A stretch of 64,000 nucleotides of DNA, from assembly GCA_036504875.1 (NCBI GenBank), contig DASXUK010000053.1, forward strand, positions 124,001 to 188,000, given 5' to 3'. A program made the position numbers and the translations under genes. Positions 27,796 through 36,400 of this stretch are shown piece after piece. Positions within the stretch are counted from its first letter, which is position 1, and each line of letters starts with the position of its first letter. The notes beneath the pieces were generated by a model that did not search any database, was not told the origin of the DNA, and saw only the letters and a program-made list of their open reading frames with translations. This DNA comes from JACPFJ01 sp036504875 (GTDB lineage: Bacteria; Desulfobacterota; Desulfuromonadia; Geobacterales; Pseudopelobacteraceae).

Positions 27796-27812
27796 GTGGC
27801 ACGCATGTTGAA
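27796..27812 (+). promoter_or_regulatory. Sigma-54 type promoter (copy a)
   Basis: GTGGCACGCATGTTGAA has a perfect -24 TGGCACG and a -12 TTGA, where the consensus is TTGC. It lies 57 bases before the start of the small exported protein gene. Confidence 0.6.
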
Positions 27813-27869
27813 CATACAAAGCATATAAACTGGCCCAGCCAGAACATTTAAAGAAGAAGGGGAACTACA

Positions 27870-28178
27870 ATGAACAAAAAAACAATCGTCGGAATTGCAA
27901 TGGCAATGGGGATACTTTCAGTAGGCGCATTATCGGCTTCAGCCGCAGACTCATGCGGTAAATGTGCTGACAAACAGGTCGTTCAGCAGTTTAATCAGGA
28001 GACCGTTGGACTCACCAGCGCTTTAAAAGCCAAGGATATCGAACTGAGGGAACAGTACAGCTATGATGGTATCGATACCCACAAAGTTGGCGCGCTTGAG
28101 GCGGAACTAAACGAGCTCAAAGGCAAGATCATTGCTGCTGCACAAAAACATGGTATCCCGGAATGCTGCCGCAACTGA
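27870..28178 (+). CDS. Small exported protein with CGKC motif, Spy-like helical type
   Basis: The 102-residue product has a clear signal peptide (cleavage after residue 26, SASA). The mature form starts ADSCGKC, has a long amphipathic helical region (QFNQETVGLTSALKAKDIEL... then KVGALEAELNELKGKI) and ends in ECCRN. This layout recalls periplasmic metal-stress proteins of the Spy/CpxP/zinc-resistance type, with four cysteines that could bind metal. AAGAAGGGG lies before the ATG. The gene is alone and sits behind the sigma-54 type promoter and box pair shared with the copper operons, which points to a metal-response role. That role is inference. Confidence 0.85.
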   Translation: MNKKTIVGIAMAMGILSVGALSASAADSCGKCADKQVVQQFNQETVGLTSALKAKDIELREQYSYDGIDTHKVGALEAELNELKGKIIAAAQKHGIPECCRN

Positions 28179-28194
28179 GAATGCACGACGTATG

Positions 28195-28217
28195 AGACGG
28201 GAGCCTGACTCTCGTCT
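28195..28217 (+). terminator. Hairpin after the small exported protein gene
   Basis: GACGGGAG pairs with CTCTCGTC (one G-T pair) around a 5-base loop. There is no T run, so it may be a 3' end stabiliser rather than an intrinsic terminator. Confidence 0.4.
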
Positions 28218-28271
28218 GTGCCTCCTGTATGGTTTTACAAAAAGAACCGCACTTCCCTCCTGCGACCGTAG

Positions 28272-28305
28272 AAAAGATTGAGGGGAGACTGTACGAGCTC
28301 CCCTC
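28272..28305 (-). terminator. Probable terminator after the flavodoxin gene
   Basis: Read on the - strand, a perfect GAGGGGAG/CTCCCCTC stem with a 10-base loop is followed by AATCTTTTC, just after the stop at 28310. Confidence 0.6.
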
Positions 28306-28309
28306 TTGT

Positions 28310-28876
28310 CTAACGGACAAAACGTTGCGCAAGTTCGGCAACTCTCTGTCCAAGCAGAGCAGCTGTTTCATGATCGTTGGCCGGTGGGACCAGATCCGGG
28401 CCCTGGTCATTATTGGACTGGGTCATCGCTCCCATGAAAGAACCAAGACGGTTGAGATCGGTGATGCTGGCCGTGCTCATGTTGTTTCCCGGTAGCATGC
28501 CAAGACTGATCCAGAGCATGCCGTGTTGTGCCGCAAAGATCGCCTGTTGAACCAGGGTATTAAGTTTGTCCCCGCTCTGGCTGGCTGAATTGGTAAAACC
28601 GGCGGCCAATTTATCCTTCCATTTCTGCTCCATCCAGAAATGAGCACTTGCTTCCATGAATTTCTTGAACTCTGCCGAGGCGCTCCCCATATAGGTCGGA
28701 CAGCCGAATATGATGGCATCGGCATCATGCAGCAGGTTCCATTTTTCTTCGATCTCAATAACTGAAACAAGATTCACTTCGGTTTCGGTGATTCGTTCAG
28801 CGCCTTTTTTAACTGAATTCGCCACCGCTTCGGTGTGGCCATAGGTGCTGTGATATACAATCGCTATCTTTGCCAT
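28310..28876 (-). CDS. Flavodoxin-fold NAD(P)H:quinone oxidoreductase (WrbA-like)
   Basis: ATG 28876 (GGAGG ribosome site) gives 188 residues starting MAKIAIVYHSTYGHTEAVAN, the FMN phosphate loop of flavodoxin-like proteins. GCPTYMGSASAEFKKFME and the second FMN loop FTNSASQSG follow the WrbA/NADPH-dependent FMN reductase pattern. Such enzymes reduce quinones by two electrons and protect from redox stress. It lies with yceI and a MarR regulator on one strand, a frequent grouping for electrophile or quinone response. Confidence 0.9.
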   Translation of the reverse strand: MAKIAIVYHSTYGHTEAVANSVKKGAERITETEVNLVSVIEIEEKWNLLHDADAIIFGCPTYMGSASAEFKKFMEASAHFWMEQKWKDKLAAGFTNSASQSGDKLNTLVQQAIFAAQHGMLWISLGMLPGNNMSTASITDLNRLGSFMGAMTQSNNDQGPDLVPPANDHETAALLGQRVAELAQRFVR

Positions 28877-28960
28877 GGTCTCATCCTCCATATTGCAGTC
28901 AGTCTTCACTGATCAAGTCGGGACTGGACTTTCCACCCCGACTTGAATCGTTATCTTCGG

Positions 28961-29551
28961 CTACTTCTTGGTCATCTCTATTTCCAGAGTAATTGTTATT
29001 TCTTCTCCTACAGCAAACCCTCCGGTCTCAAGAGCCTTATTCCAGGCTATGCCGAAATCTTTGCGATTGATCTTGGTACTGGCGGTTGCACCACGGCGGA
29101 TGCTGCCCCAGGGATCTTTGCTTTCTTTAGACGGACCTTCAACGTCAAGCACCACCTCTTTGGTCACACCGTGCAGGGTCAGGTCGCCGGTGACTTTCAG
29201 TTTATCCTTACCGGCCTTAGCCACTTTCTTTGACACAAAGGTCATCGCCGGGAATTTGGCAACATCAAAGAAGTCGGCGCTGCGCAGATGTTCGTCGCGT
29301 TTCTGCACATTGGTGTTGATAGAATTGGTGTCGATACTGACTTCCAGCTTTGACTTGGTGATGTCTTTGTCATTAATGTCAACGGTGCCGGTATGCTTGT
29401 CGAAACTGCCTTTCACATTGGACACCATCAGGTGACGGACTTTGAAACCGACATTTGAGTGGTCGGGATCGATGTTCCAGGTTGAAGCGAAAGCAAAGCC
29501 TGGAAGGGCCAAGGCGATAATTGTGCTGATTGATGTGATCATTCTTTTCAT
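28961..29551 (-). CDS. YceI-family periplasmic isoprenoid-binding-like protein
   Basis: The 196-residue protein has a signal peptide (cleavage near residue 22, AFAS) and a YceI lipocalin-like barrel: WNIDPDHSNVGFKVRHLMVSNVKG, RDEHLRSADFFDVAKFP and GDLTLHGVTKEV are diagnostic. Family members bind polyprenyl chains in the periplasm. AAAGGAG precedes the ATG. It is placed between the MarR regulator and the flavodoxin and is probably co-regulated. Confidence 0.95.
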   Translation of the reverse strand: MKRMITSISTIIALALPGFAFASTWNIDPDHSNVGFKVRHLMVSNVKGSFDKHTGTVDINDKDITKSKLEVSIDTNSINTNVQKRDEHLRSADFFDVAKFPAMTFVSKKVAKAGKDKLKVTGDLTLHGVTKEVVLDVEGPSKESKDPWGSIRRGATASTKINRKDFGIAWNKALETGGFAVGEEITITLEIEMTKK

Positions 29552-29619
29552 GACGTCTCTCCTTTATGACATTGATTTGATATTGAACTATTCCGACAAA
29601 AAAACACTGCGCTTCTGTA

Positions 29620-30060
29620 TTACCCTCCTTTCAAGCCTAGTTTCTTGCACAGATTTCCCAGCAATTCCTGTTCGTTCTCGGCAAGTGAAGCCATTTCTGT
29701 AACGATTGCCGCTTCGACATCTGCAAAGACCCTGGTAATCAGCGTTGTACCAGTTTCAGTGAGATGTACGGTTAAATAACGTCGGTCTTCACTGTCACGC
29801 TCTCGTCGTACCAGACCATTTTTTTCCAAGTTATCTACCACCATGGTGATGTTGCCGGTACTCTTCAGAATCTTGGCAGCGATGTCCTTCTGACACAGGG
29901 GACCTTTATGGTATAAAGCTTCCAGCACACCAAACTGGCTGATGGTAAGCTTTGGTCCCGACAGGACACGGTTAACCCTGTTGGTAACCGATTCTGCAGC
30001 TCTCATCAGTTTGGTGTAAGTATTTAAAGCTCGGTATGTTGCGTTAGGTGTAGGTTTCAT
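29620..30060 (-). CDS. MarR-family transcriptional regulator
   Basis: This 146-residue winged-helix protein has KDIAAKILKSTGNITMVVDNLEKNGLV as recognition region and RRERDSEDRRYLTVHLTETG as wing, typical of MarR. No cysteine suited for thiol sensing lies near the N-terminus; the single cysteine (near residue 57, PLCQKD) and one near the C-terminus (LCKK) are the only candidates. It lies 68 bases upstream of yceI on the same strand and likely controls itself, yceI and the flavodoxin gene. Confidence 0.93.
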   Translation of the reverse strand: MKPTPNATYRALNTYTKLMRAAESVTNRVNRVLSGPKLTISQFGVLEALYHKGPLCQKDIAAKILKSTGNITMVVDNLEKNGLVRRERDSEDRRYLTVHLTETGTTLITRVFADVEAAIVTEMASLAENEQELLGNLCKKLGLKGG

Positions 30061-30082
30061 TGAAGTCTCATTTATTTTGATG

Positions 30083-30100
30083 TTATATAATTTAATATAA
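30083..30100. promoter_or_regulatory. Candidate MarR operator
   Basis: TTATAT-AATTTA-ATATAA, an 18-base inverted repeat, lies 22 bases upstream of the MarR start in an AT-rich promoter region. Confidence 0.5.
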
Positions 30101-30159
30101 AACTATATTTTTTTATGGGATCTGTCAATCACATATTTTTTACTAGCTCAGGTAAAGGA

Positions 30160-30175
30160 AATTCAGTGCTGAATT
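30160..30175. repeat. 16-base palindrome in the gap upstream of marR
   Basis: AATTCAG-TG-CTGAATT has perfect 7-bp arms. The gap from 30101 to 30344 otherwise holds only the terminator of the - strand cluster. No function can be assigned. Confidence 0.35.
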
Positions 30176-30245
30176 CGCAATTTTATTCGGTGAAACGTGA
30201 TCCTTTCTTTGAAACCTTCCGGCTTCAATAATGCTAGAAAGCGCG

Positions 30246-30281
30246 ACAAAAATAGCCCCCATAAAAGAAACGGGGGCTATT
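30246..30281 (-). terminator. Terminator of the metal-linked cluster 30345-33069
   Basis: AATAGCCCC pairs with GGGGCTATT around a 12-base loop (itself closable by one C-G pair). On the - strand it is followed by TTTTTG, after the last gene of the cluster. Confidence 0.8.
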
Positions 30282-30344
30282 CGGTTGCAAGCGGTGCAGT
30301 AGTTGAAAATTTAGATGTTTATTGTATGGCTACCAGAAGAAACT

Positions 30345-30524
30345 TTATCTGCAGTCATCCCGCCACAAGCAGTGCAGTTGGCCACACTCCGCTGCCTTTC
30401 CCAAATCAAAACAGGCGAAATTCCCCTCTGCGGCTTGAATGGCTCTGATAATTTCTGTTTTTTTCATTTTGTCTGTTTCTAATCCATGTCGAGCGGCCAA
30501 TTTCCTGATATCTGAAACTTTCAT
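30345..30524 (-). CDS. Small SAP-like protein with conserved C-terminal cysteines
   Basis: ATG 30524 with an AGGAGG ribosome site gives 59 residues: MKVSDIRKLAARHGLETDKM resembles a SAP/Rho-N-like helix-extended loop-helix motif that can bind nucleic acid, and KKTEIIRAIQ completes it. The C-terminus CFDLGKAAECGQLHCLWRDDC has four cysteines that could hold a metal or Fe-S centre. It lies 19 bases after the YHS gene as the last gene of the cluster. The binding target is unknown. Confidence 0.82.
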   Translation of the reverse strand: MKVSDIRKLAARHGLETDKMKKTEIIRAIQAAEGNFACFDLGKAAECGQLHCLWRDDCR

Positions 30525-30543
30525 GCCCGGTTTCCTCCTGAGG

Positions 30544-31182
30544 TCACTTGTCGCTTTCCTTGATGAAAGCCTCTTTGCAATGCTCGGAACAGAAGTAGAA
30601 TATCCGACCATTTCGTTCGAGTGTACTTGTCGCGGCTGTTGACGGAATGCGCATACCACAGACAATGTCAACAACGGTATTGTCTTTTTGATAGAGGGGA
30701 TGAGTTTCCAAGCGGAGGTAGGTGTCAACGAAATCCAGGATTTTATCCTCTACCCAAATTGCGAGAGCATTCTCATTACCCACAAGCGGAAAGGTCTCTT
30801 CGGCATTCCGTTGGTATTCCATCAGTACGGGAAGAATGTTCAGATCATAGCGAGCGGTAATTGAGTCGCTGGCCGGAAACAGAGCGATGGCAAACCTGAC
30901 GGTTGCAGGAAACCGAGGGGTATGTGTGAACTCGCAAACACAACTGAAAACAGCCTCGGTATGCAGGACCTCAACTTTGGCATTGTCGAACTGACGTGCC
31001 AATTCCTCCATACGGGGAAGAATGATAGATTCGACTGCCTGCCCGACAATAATGCCCTGCTGTTCCCGCTGTTCCAACATTTGTTTCATATTGCTGTCGG
31101 TCTGCTGCTGTTTTCCGGCAAGCTCCTGTTGGTGCTGCTTGAGTCTATCAACAATCTTTTCTGACAGAGTGTTTTTTTCCAT
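30544..31182 (-). CDS. Protein with C-terminal YHS-type metal-binding domain
   Basis: The 212-residue protein starts with a charged helical region (residues 1-70), has a middle domain of unknown type, and ends in a YHS/TRASH-like module: VVDIVCGMRI near 172-181 and FYFCSEHCKEAF near 194-205. Such modules bind copper or other soft metals through the cysteines. There is no signal peptide, so it is probably cytoplasmic. GGAGGT precedes the ATG. Its place between a cytochrome c'-like gene and the SAP-like gene in a cluster with a His/Met-rich protein suggests a metal-response function. Confidence 0.85.
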   Translation of the reverse strand: MEKNTLSEKIVDRLKQHQQELAGKQQQTDSNMKQMLEQREQQGIIVGQAVESIILPRMEELARQFDNAKVEVLHTEAVFSCVCEFTHTPRFPATVRFAIALFPASDSITARYDLNILPVLMEYQRNAEETFPLVGNENALAIWVEDKILDFVDTYLRLETHPLYQKDNTVVDIVCGMRIPSTAATSTLERNGRIFYFCSEHCKEAFIKESDK

Positions 31183-31215
31183 GGAATACCTCCTTCTCTT
31201 TGATGGAAGGTTTTC

Positions 31216-31653
31216 TCAATCCCTGAACATGGCATGGCATGCCATACATGCTTGCTCAACCTTTTTGAAAGCGCCCATGGCGCCGGCAAAATCATCCTTT
31301 TTCGCCAGCTCTGTTGTTAAGTTTACTGCTGTTCCCAGACTGTTTGCCAAGTCCACAAATTTTTTCTTTTGGCTGAAGTTTTTGTGCGGTCTTGATTTTT
31401 TCAGATCAGGAAGCGCTACAACAATTCTGTGTGCCTCAGACTCGGCCGCAGCAGCGTCACCTTTCTCCAAGGCAGCTTCCAGTTTGGCTGACGCAATGGA
31501 AAACATAGGCATCATTGCGTGCAGTTTCTTCATCTGTGCATCGGCTGGTGCCGTTTTGCCATGCTTCTCTGTGCCATGCCCGAACGCCACTCCCGATAAT
31601 GCTAAGGCCCCCAACACCAGACACACTATGGCAATGGTGTATCTGTTTTTCAT
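31216..31653 (-). CDS. Cytochrome c'-like exported monoheme protein
   Basis: From ATG 31653 the product has 145 residues; a TTG at 31677 overlapping the previous stop is an alternative start and would add eight residues. A signal peptide (cleavage near VAFG) is followed by a predicted four-helix bundle and, at the very C-terminus, CMACHAMF, a CxxCH heme-c site. The C-terminal heme on a helical bundle is the layout of cytochrome c'/c556. Family members bind NO or CO or carry electrons; copper stress and heme proteins are often linked, but its role here is open. Confidence 0.85.
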   Translation of the reverse strand: MKNRYTIAIVCLVLGALALSGVAFGHGTEKHGKTAPADAQMKKLHAMMPMFSIASAKLEAALEKGDAAAAESEAHRIVVALPDLKKSRPHKNFSQKKKFVDLANSLGTAVNLTTELAKKDDFAGAMGAFKKVEQACMACHAMFRD

Positions 31654-31673
31654 CCCCCCGCGTTTATTATTGC

Positions 31674-32528
31674 TCAATGCTCTTTAACCTCCAGGAACCA
31701 GACATTGTCACCCTCTGCCTGCCTGCCCAGCTTATCAACCACCTTCCAGCGCACTTTGATCGGCATCCGCTCCTTGAACTGCGCTGGGTCTTTTGGTTTG
31801 AGCACTGCTGCCATGTCAAAAACCGAGTGAAATAGCTCGCCGGAATACTGTTTTCCATCTTTGTCGAGCAACTTCAGTTCCTTTACCTCCACCGGTCGGT
31901 CGAAAAAGGCATTCAGGTCTTCAATAACCTTGGCCCCTTTATCCTTCATGGCAGTAATACTCAAAAGGCGTGGTGGAGATGGCTGCTGGACTGAACTATC
32001 ATCGACACTTCCAACCAAGGTGTTTAACGAATCTTCCTTGCCTTCAACTTGGACCCGAATATCCTTGACTCCCTTAAGCTGGCGCAAGGTCAAGGCCAGC
32101 GCAGGTGCGATCGCTGGTTCAGCGGTTTTATCCAGCTCCTTGCTGAAATTTACCGAAACCGTCCCCTGATCATCATTGATTGCTATCAGACGAATACCAT
32201 TGGGGAAGGAAATGAATTCTCCCTGATAAGTACCAGTATCCATACCGCCCAACAAACGCTGGATGGCGACCTTTTTCATGCTTCCCTCGTCGAAAGTAAA
32301 AAACGGAAACGGCACAACCTTGCCTGGCTCTTTTCTTGAAGGAAAATAAATCACAAAAGCGTACGCCATACCTTTATCAACCAACGGCGCGGAACCAAAA
32401 AACTTCTCATAGTCAGGGGTCGCAATCACTTTTCCAGATTGCAAAGGTTGAGAGACCGGCTCTTTTTTGTTACAGCCGACCATACCGGCAAAAGCAAAGA
32501 TCAACAGTAAAATCAGGTATTTTTTCAT
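31674..32528 (-). CDS. GerMN-domain lipoprotein
   Basis: The 284-residue product has a lipoprotein signal ending in VGC (cysteine 19) and a GerMN (sporulation/spore germination) domain at about 75-165, with IQRLLGG, PNGIRLIAIN and GTVSVNFSKEL. The C-terminal 100 residues form a beta-rich region without a clear family. GerMN domains occur in many non-sporulating bacteria in envelope lipoproteins. The stop overlaps or touches the cytochrome c'-like gene. Confidence 0.85.
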   Translation of the reverse strand: MKKYLILLLIFAFAGMVGCNKKEPVSQPLQSGKVIATPDYEKFFGSAPLVDKGMAYAFVIYFPSRKEPGKVVPFPFFTFDEGSMKKVAIQRLLGGMDTGTYQGEFISFPNGIRLIAINDDQGTVSVNFSKELDKTAEPAIAPALALTLRQLKGVKDIRVQVEGKEDSLNTLVGSVDDSSVQQPSPPRLLSITAMKDKGAKVIEDLNAFFDRPVEVKELKLLDKDGKQYSGELFHSVFDMAAVLKPKDPAQFKERMPIKVRWKVVDKLGRQAEGDNVWFLEVKEH

Positions 32529-32543
32529 TAGCGCTCCAACGCA

Positions 32544-32579
32544 AATGGGGATAGTTCATCACCTTGAACCATCCCCATT
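32544..32579. repeat. Strong hairpin between two genes of the cluster
   Basis: AATGGGGAT pairs with ATCCCCATT, with an inner GTTCA/TGAAC stem. It lies between the His/Met-rich gene and the GerMN gene and has only a short T run on the - strand, so it may be a leaky terminator or processing/stability element lowering expression of the distal genes. Confidence 0.6.
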
Positions 32580-32601
32580 TTATTCAAGATGATGGTCTGG
32601 A

Positions 32602-33069
32602 CTACTTGACAGTGTACCAGAACTTGGTGCTACGGACTTTGCCATCCTTCAATTGGAACTTACACATCACGCCGTATTTCCCCTTTTTAGACAGATCAAA
32701 GTCAGCACCGAAATGCCCCTGCATACCCATCAGATCCTTGGACTGGTCGGTTTTGTCTGGATTCTGCACTTTAACTTTAACCTCGCCTTCGGTCAGAGCC
32801 TTACCGGTTTTGGCATCCTTGAACTCGACCGCGATGTGATGAGTCTCCTTCATCTCCTTCGGCATTTCCATTTTCATGGCCTTCATATGTTCCTTCATGC
32901 TCATGACCTTGAAGGTCGCTTTCACGCCATCTACCACTTCTTCATGGGCCACATCCCCCTGATGGGCACCATGCCCCATATCCATGGAACCATGGTCCAT
33001 GGCAGCGAAAGAGGCCACAGGAGCTGTGAGTGCAAAAAGTGTTGCGATTAGTGCGGTCATTTTTTTCAT
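32602..33069 (-). CDS. His/Met-rich periplasmic protein, probable copper binder
   Basis: The 155-residue product has a signal peptide (cleavage near SFAA) followed by MDHGSMDMGHGAHQGDVAH, a His/Met-rich copper-binding type segment, and further methionines (MKAMKMEMPKEM). The C-terminal part is a beta-sandwich-like domain (VEFKDAKTGKALTEGEVKVK, then MGMQGHFGADFDL). It is the first gene behind the sigma-54 type promoter at 33121-33137 and is probably the most strongly made product of the cluster. I know no established family name for it. Confidence 0.85.
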   Translation of the reverse strand: MKKMTALIATLFALTAPVASFAAMDHGSMDMGHGAHQGDVAHEEVVDGVKATFKVMSMKEHMKAMKMEMPKEMKETHHIAVEFKDAKTGKALTEGEVKVKVQNPDKTDQSKDLMGMQGHFGADFDLSKKGKYGVMCKFQLKDGKVRSTKFWYTVK

Positions 33070-33120
33070 GTTACTAATTCTCCTTTTGATTGAGTGTGGT
33101 TACTTAGACGTTTCACTAAA

Positions 33121-33137
33121 AGCATTTGCCATGCCAA
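33121..33137 (-). promoter_or_regulatory. Sigma-54 type promoter (copy b)
   Basis: On the - strand TTGGCATGGCAAATGCT matches the consensus (TTGGCAYG-N5-TGCT) at -24 and at the -12 GC. It lies 51 bases before the His/Met-rich gene. Confidence 0.7.
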
Positions 33138-33193
33138 TACTTAATTTCAGAAATTTCAGTTGTTTATGTCTGCTCCAAGTTTGGTTATATAGA

Positions 33194-33222
33194 GAATATC
33201 CAACACCGTGCGTAGCATATTC
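33194..33222 (-). promoter_or_regulatory. Paired upstream activator boxes (copy b)
   Basis: GAATATCC (33194-33201) and GCATATTC (33215-33222), 21 bases apart, form an outer inverted repeat GAGAATAT...ATATTCTC. The gap to the -24 element is 56 bases. A further GAATATTA lies at 33241-33248. Confidence 0.6.
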
Positions 33223-33245
33223 TCCATAAATCATTTCCAAGAATA

Positions 33246-33383
33246 TTAGTGGCAAGAGCGACCACTGTAACTTCTGTCATATCGATCAGAACGGTCAGTT
33301 GAACTGTCAAATCCAGCGCAGGAGGACAATAGGGAGGCGACTAGTAAAAATCCTATCACTAAAAATGCCTTTTTTATTACCAC
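33246..33383 (-). CDS. Very small lipoprotein at the end of the cus operon
   Basis: A 45-residue open frame begins 18 bases after the cusA stop. It reads MVIKKAFLVIGFLLVASLLSSC, a textbook lipoprotein signal with lipobox LSSC (cysteine 22), followed by a short polar tail rich in Ser, Asp, Arg and Tyr ending SGRSCH. The start would be GTG 33383, with AGGAG overlapping it, so the exact start is unsure (GTG 33359 is another choice). Its length and the perfect lipobox make a chance frame unlikely. Small lipoproteins of this kind can assist metal efflux or envelope stress signalling; the role is unknown. Confidence 0.65.
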   Translation of the reverse strand: MVIKKAFLVIGFLLVASLLSSCAGFDSSTDRSDRYDRSYSGRSCH

Positions 33384-33401
33384 TCCTCATATTGAATGCA
33401 G

Positions 33402-36400
33402 TTAGTGCTTCATACCCGAATAGTGCAGGCGGCCTTTTTTCAGATCCCGTTTCTTCATCAATACAAAGATAACTGGTGTCATGATGAGAACATGCACCGC
33501 CGAGGAAATCATACCTCCGATCATCGGGGCAGCGATCGGTTTCATCACATCCGCCCCGGTGCCGGTCGACCACATGATCGGTAACAGACCCAGCAGGGCC
33601 ACCGCCACTGTCATCAGCTTGGGCCTAAGCCTGAGTACAGCCCCCTCGAAGGTGGCATCGTAGATATCCTGTTCGGTGCAGGGACCATTGATCAGCTTTT
33701 TGTCCAACGCCTCGTGCAGATAGATCACCATCACTACTCCGGTCTCCACGGCGATACCGTACAGGGCGATAAAGCCGACCCATACCGCCACCGACAGGTT
33801 ATAGCCCAGGGCTGAAACCAGGTAGACCCCGCCCACCAGGGCAAAGGGTACCGAGAGCATGACCATGGAAGCCTCCAGGGCCGAGTGGAAGGTGAAGTAG
33901 AGCAGGATAAAGATGATCAGGATGCCGATCGGTACCAGCATCTGCAGCCTAGCCTTGGCGCGAATCTGGTTCTCCCACTGCCCGGACCAGGCCACGTAAT
34001 AACCGGCCGGCAATTTGAGGTTCTTTTCCAGCACCTGTTTGGCCTCGGTCACAAAGCCCCCCATGTCACGGCCACGTACGTTAAGAAAGACCAGCGAACG
34101 CAAGAGTCCCCCTTCGCTGTTAATCTCCGGCGCGCCAGTGGAAATTTTCAGCTTGGTGACCAGCGAGAGCGGCACCTGAGCGCCCTCCATCCCAGCGACC
34201 AGGATACGACGGATGGCCGGGATATTGTCGCGGTAGTCTCGGAGATAGCGCAGCCGGATCGGGAAGCGGTTGCGCCCTTCCACAGTAGTGGAGAGCATCT
34301 CGCCCCCCAGGGCGGTCTCAATGACATCCTGGATGTCGCCTACATTCACACCGTAGCGGGCGGCCGCCTCGCGATCGATATCGATATCGATGTAATTGCC
34401 GCCTGTGACCCGTTCAGCTACCACGTCGGCCGCGCCATTAATCGGTTTGAGGATCGCCTCGGTCTGAATAGCCAGGTCTTTGAGCACATTCAGGTCATTA
34501 CCGAAAATCTTGACCCCCAGGTCGGTACGCACCCCGGTGGAGAGCATGTTGATGCGGTTGATGATCGGCTGGGTCCAGCCGTTTCTGACACCGATCTGTT
34601 GCAGTTTGGAATCCAGTTCGGCCACGATGTCGGCCTTTTTTATTCCCGGCCGCCATTTGTCTTTCGGCTTGAGGATGATAATGCTCTCGAACATGGAGAC
34701 CGGCGCCGGGTCGGTGGAAGTCTCGGCCCGGCCCACTTTGCCCAGGACATGTTCCACTTCGGGTACGTTCTTGATGATCGTGTCCTGCACCTGTATCAGC
34801 CGCTTGGCCTCGGTAATCGAGACGTTGGGGAGCGTGACCGGCATGTAGAGCAGCGAACCTTCGTCCAGGGGGGGCATGAACTCGCTCCCCAGGCTCATGA
34901 ACAGCGGCACAGCAATGGCCAGGGCCACGAGGTTAAGGGCGATGGTGGTCTTTTTCCAGACCAGCACCCAACGAATTACCGGTGAATACAATTTGATGAA
35001 AAAGGTCGAGACCGGGTTGGCGCTCTCTGGCGGCATCTTGCCGCGCATGAAAAAGTACATCAACACCGGCACCAGCGTGATGGCGATCATGGCCGAGCCC
35101 ATCATGGAGAAGGTCTTGGTGAAGGCCAACGGGTGGAACAGTTTGCCTTCCTGCCCCTCCAGCAGGAACACCGGCACAAAGGAGAGCACGATGATCGCCA
35201 GGGAGAAGAAGATGGCGCGCCCGACCTGTTTGGCCGAAGCAATGACGACCTCCAGCCGTTTGCCGGCGCGTTCTTCCGGCGGCATCTCGGACAGGTGGCG
35301 ATAGCAGTTTTCCACCATTATAACGCCAGCGTCCACCAGAACACCGATGGCGATGGCAATACCACCCAAGGACATGATGTTGGAGGTGACCCCCATCAGC
35401 TTCATGGTAATGAAGGCGATCAGCACCGAGATCGGCAGGGTCAGCACGATCACCAAAGCGCTCTGGAAGTGCAGCAGGAAGACCAGGATCACCAACGAGA
35501 CAACCACTGATTCCTCCAGCAGGTTATGTTTCAGAGTATCCACCGCCCGCATGATCAGGTCGGAGCGGTCGTAGGAGACCATGATCCTTACACCGGGCGG
35601 CAGCCCTTTTTCCAACTCCTTGATCTTATCCTTGACCCGGTGGATGACATCGTGGGCGTTCTCGCCATAGCGCATGACAACGATGCCACCCACCGCTTCA
35701 CCTTCGCCGTTCATGTCGAGCATGCCACGTCGGATGGCGCCCCCCATCTGCACCGTGCCGAGGTTCTTGAGGTAAATCGGTGTGCCGCGCATATCGGCCC
35801 CGATAACGATGTTCTCCAGATCAGCCTTGGACTTCACGTAGCCGCGGCCGCGGATCAGGTACTCGGCATCGGCCTGCTCGATCAGGCGGCCACCCACATC
35901 CTTGTTGGAGGCCTTGACCGCATCCATGACCTTGCCGACCTTGATGTTGTAGGCAAACAACTTGTTCGGGTCGAGGTCGATCTGGTATTCCCGCACCAGG
36001 CCGCCGATGGAGGCCACCTCGGCTACCCCTTGGACGGTGTTCAGCTGGTAACGCACGAACCAGTCCTGGAGGGTACGCATCTGTTCCAGGTCATACCCCT
36101 TACCCTCGATGGTGTACCAGAAGACATGCCCCACACCGGTACCATCGGGACCGAGGGTGGGAACAACACCGGGCGGGAGCAGCGAGGCGGCGTAGTTCAG
36201 GCGTTCGAGGACGCGAGTCCTGGCCCAGTAGATGTCGGCCTTGTCTTCAAAGATGACATAGATCATCGAGAAGCCAAAGGCCGAGGAGGCCCTTACAGCG
36301 CGGACCTGGGGCAGGCCCTGGAGGTTGACCGCCAGCGGATAGGTCACCTGATCCTCCACCACCTGCGGCGAGCGGCCCGGGTAATCAGTGAAAACAATCA

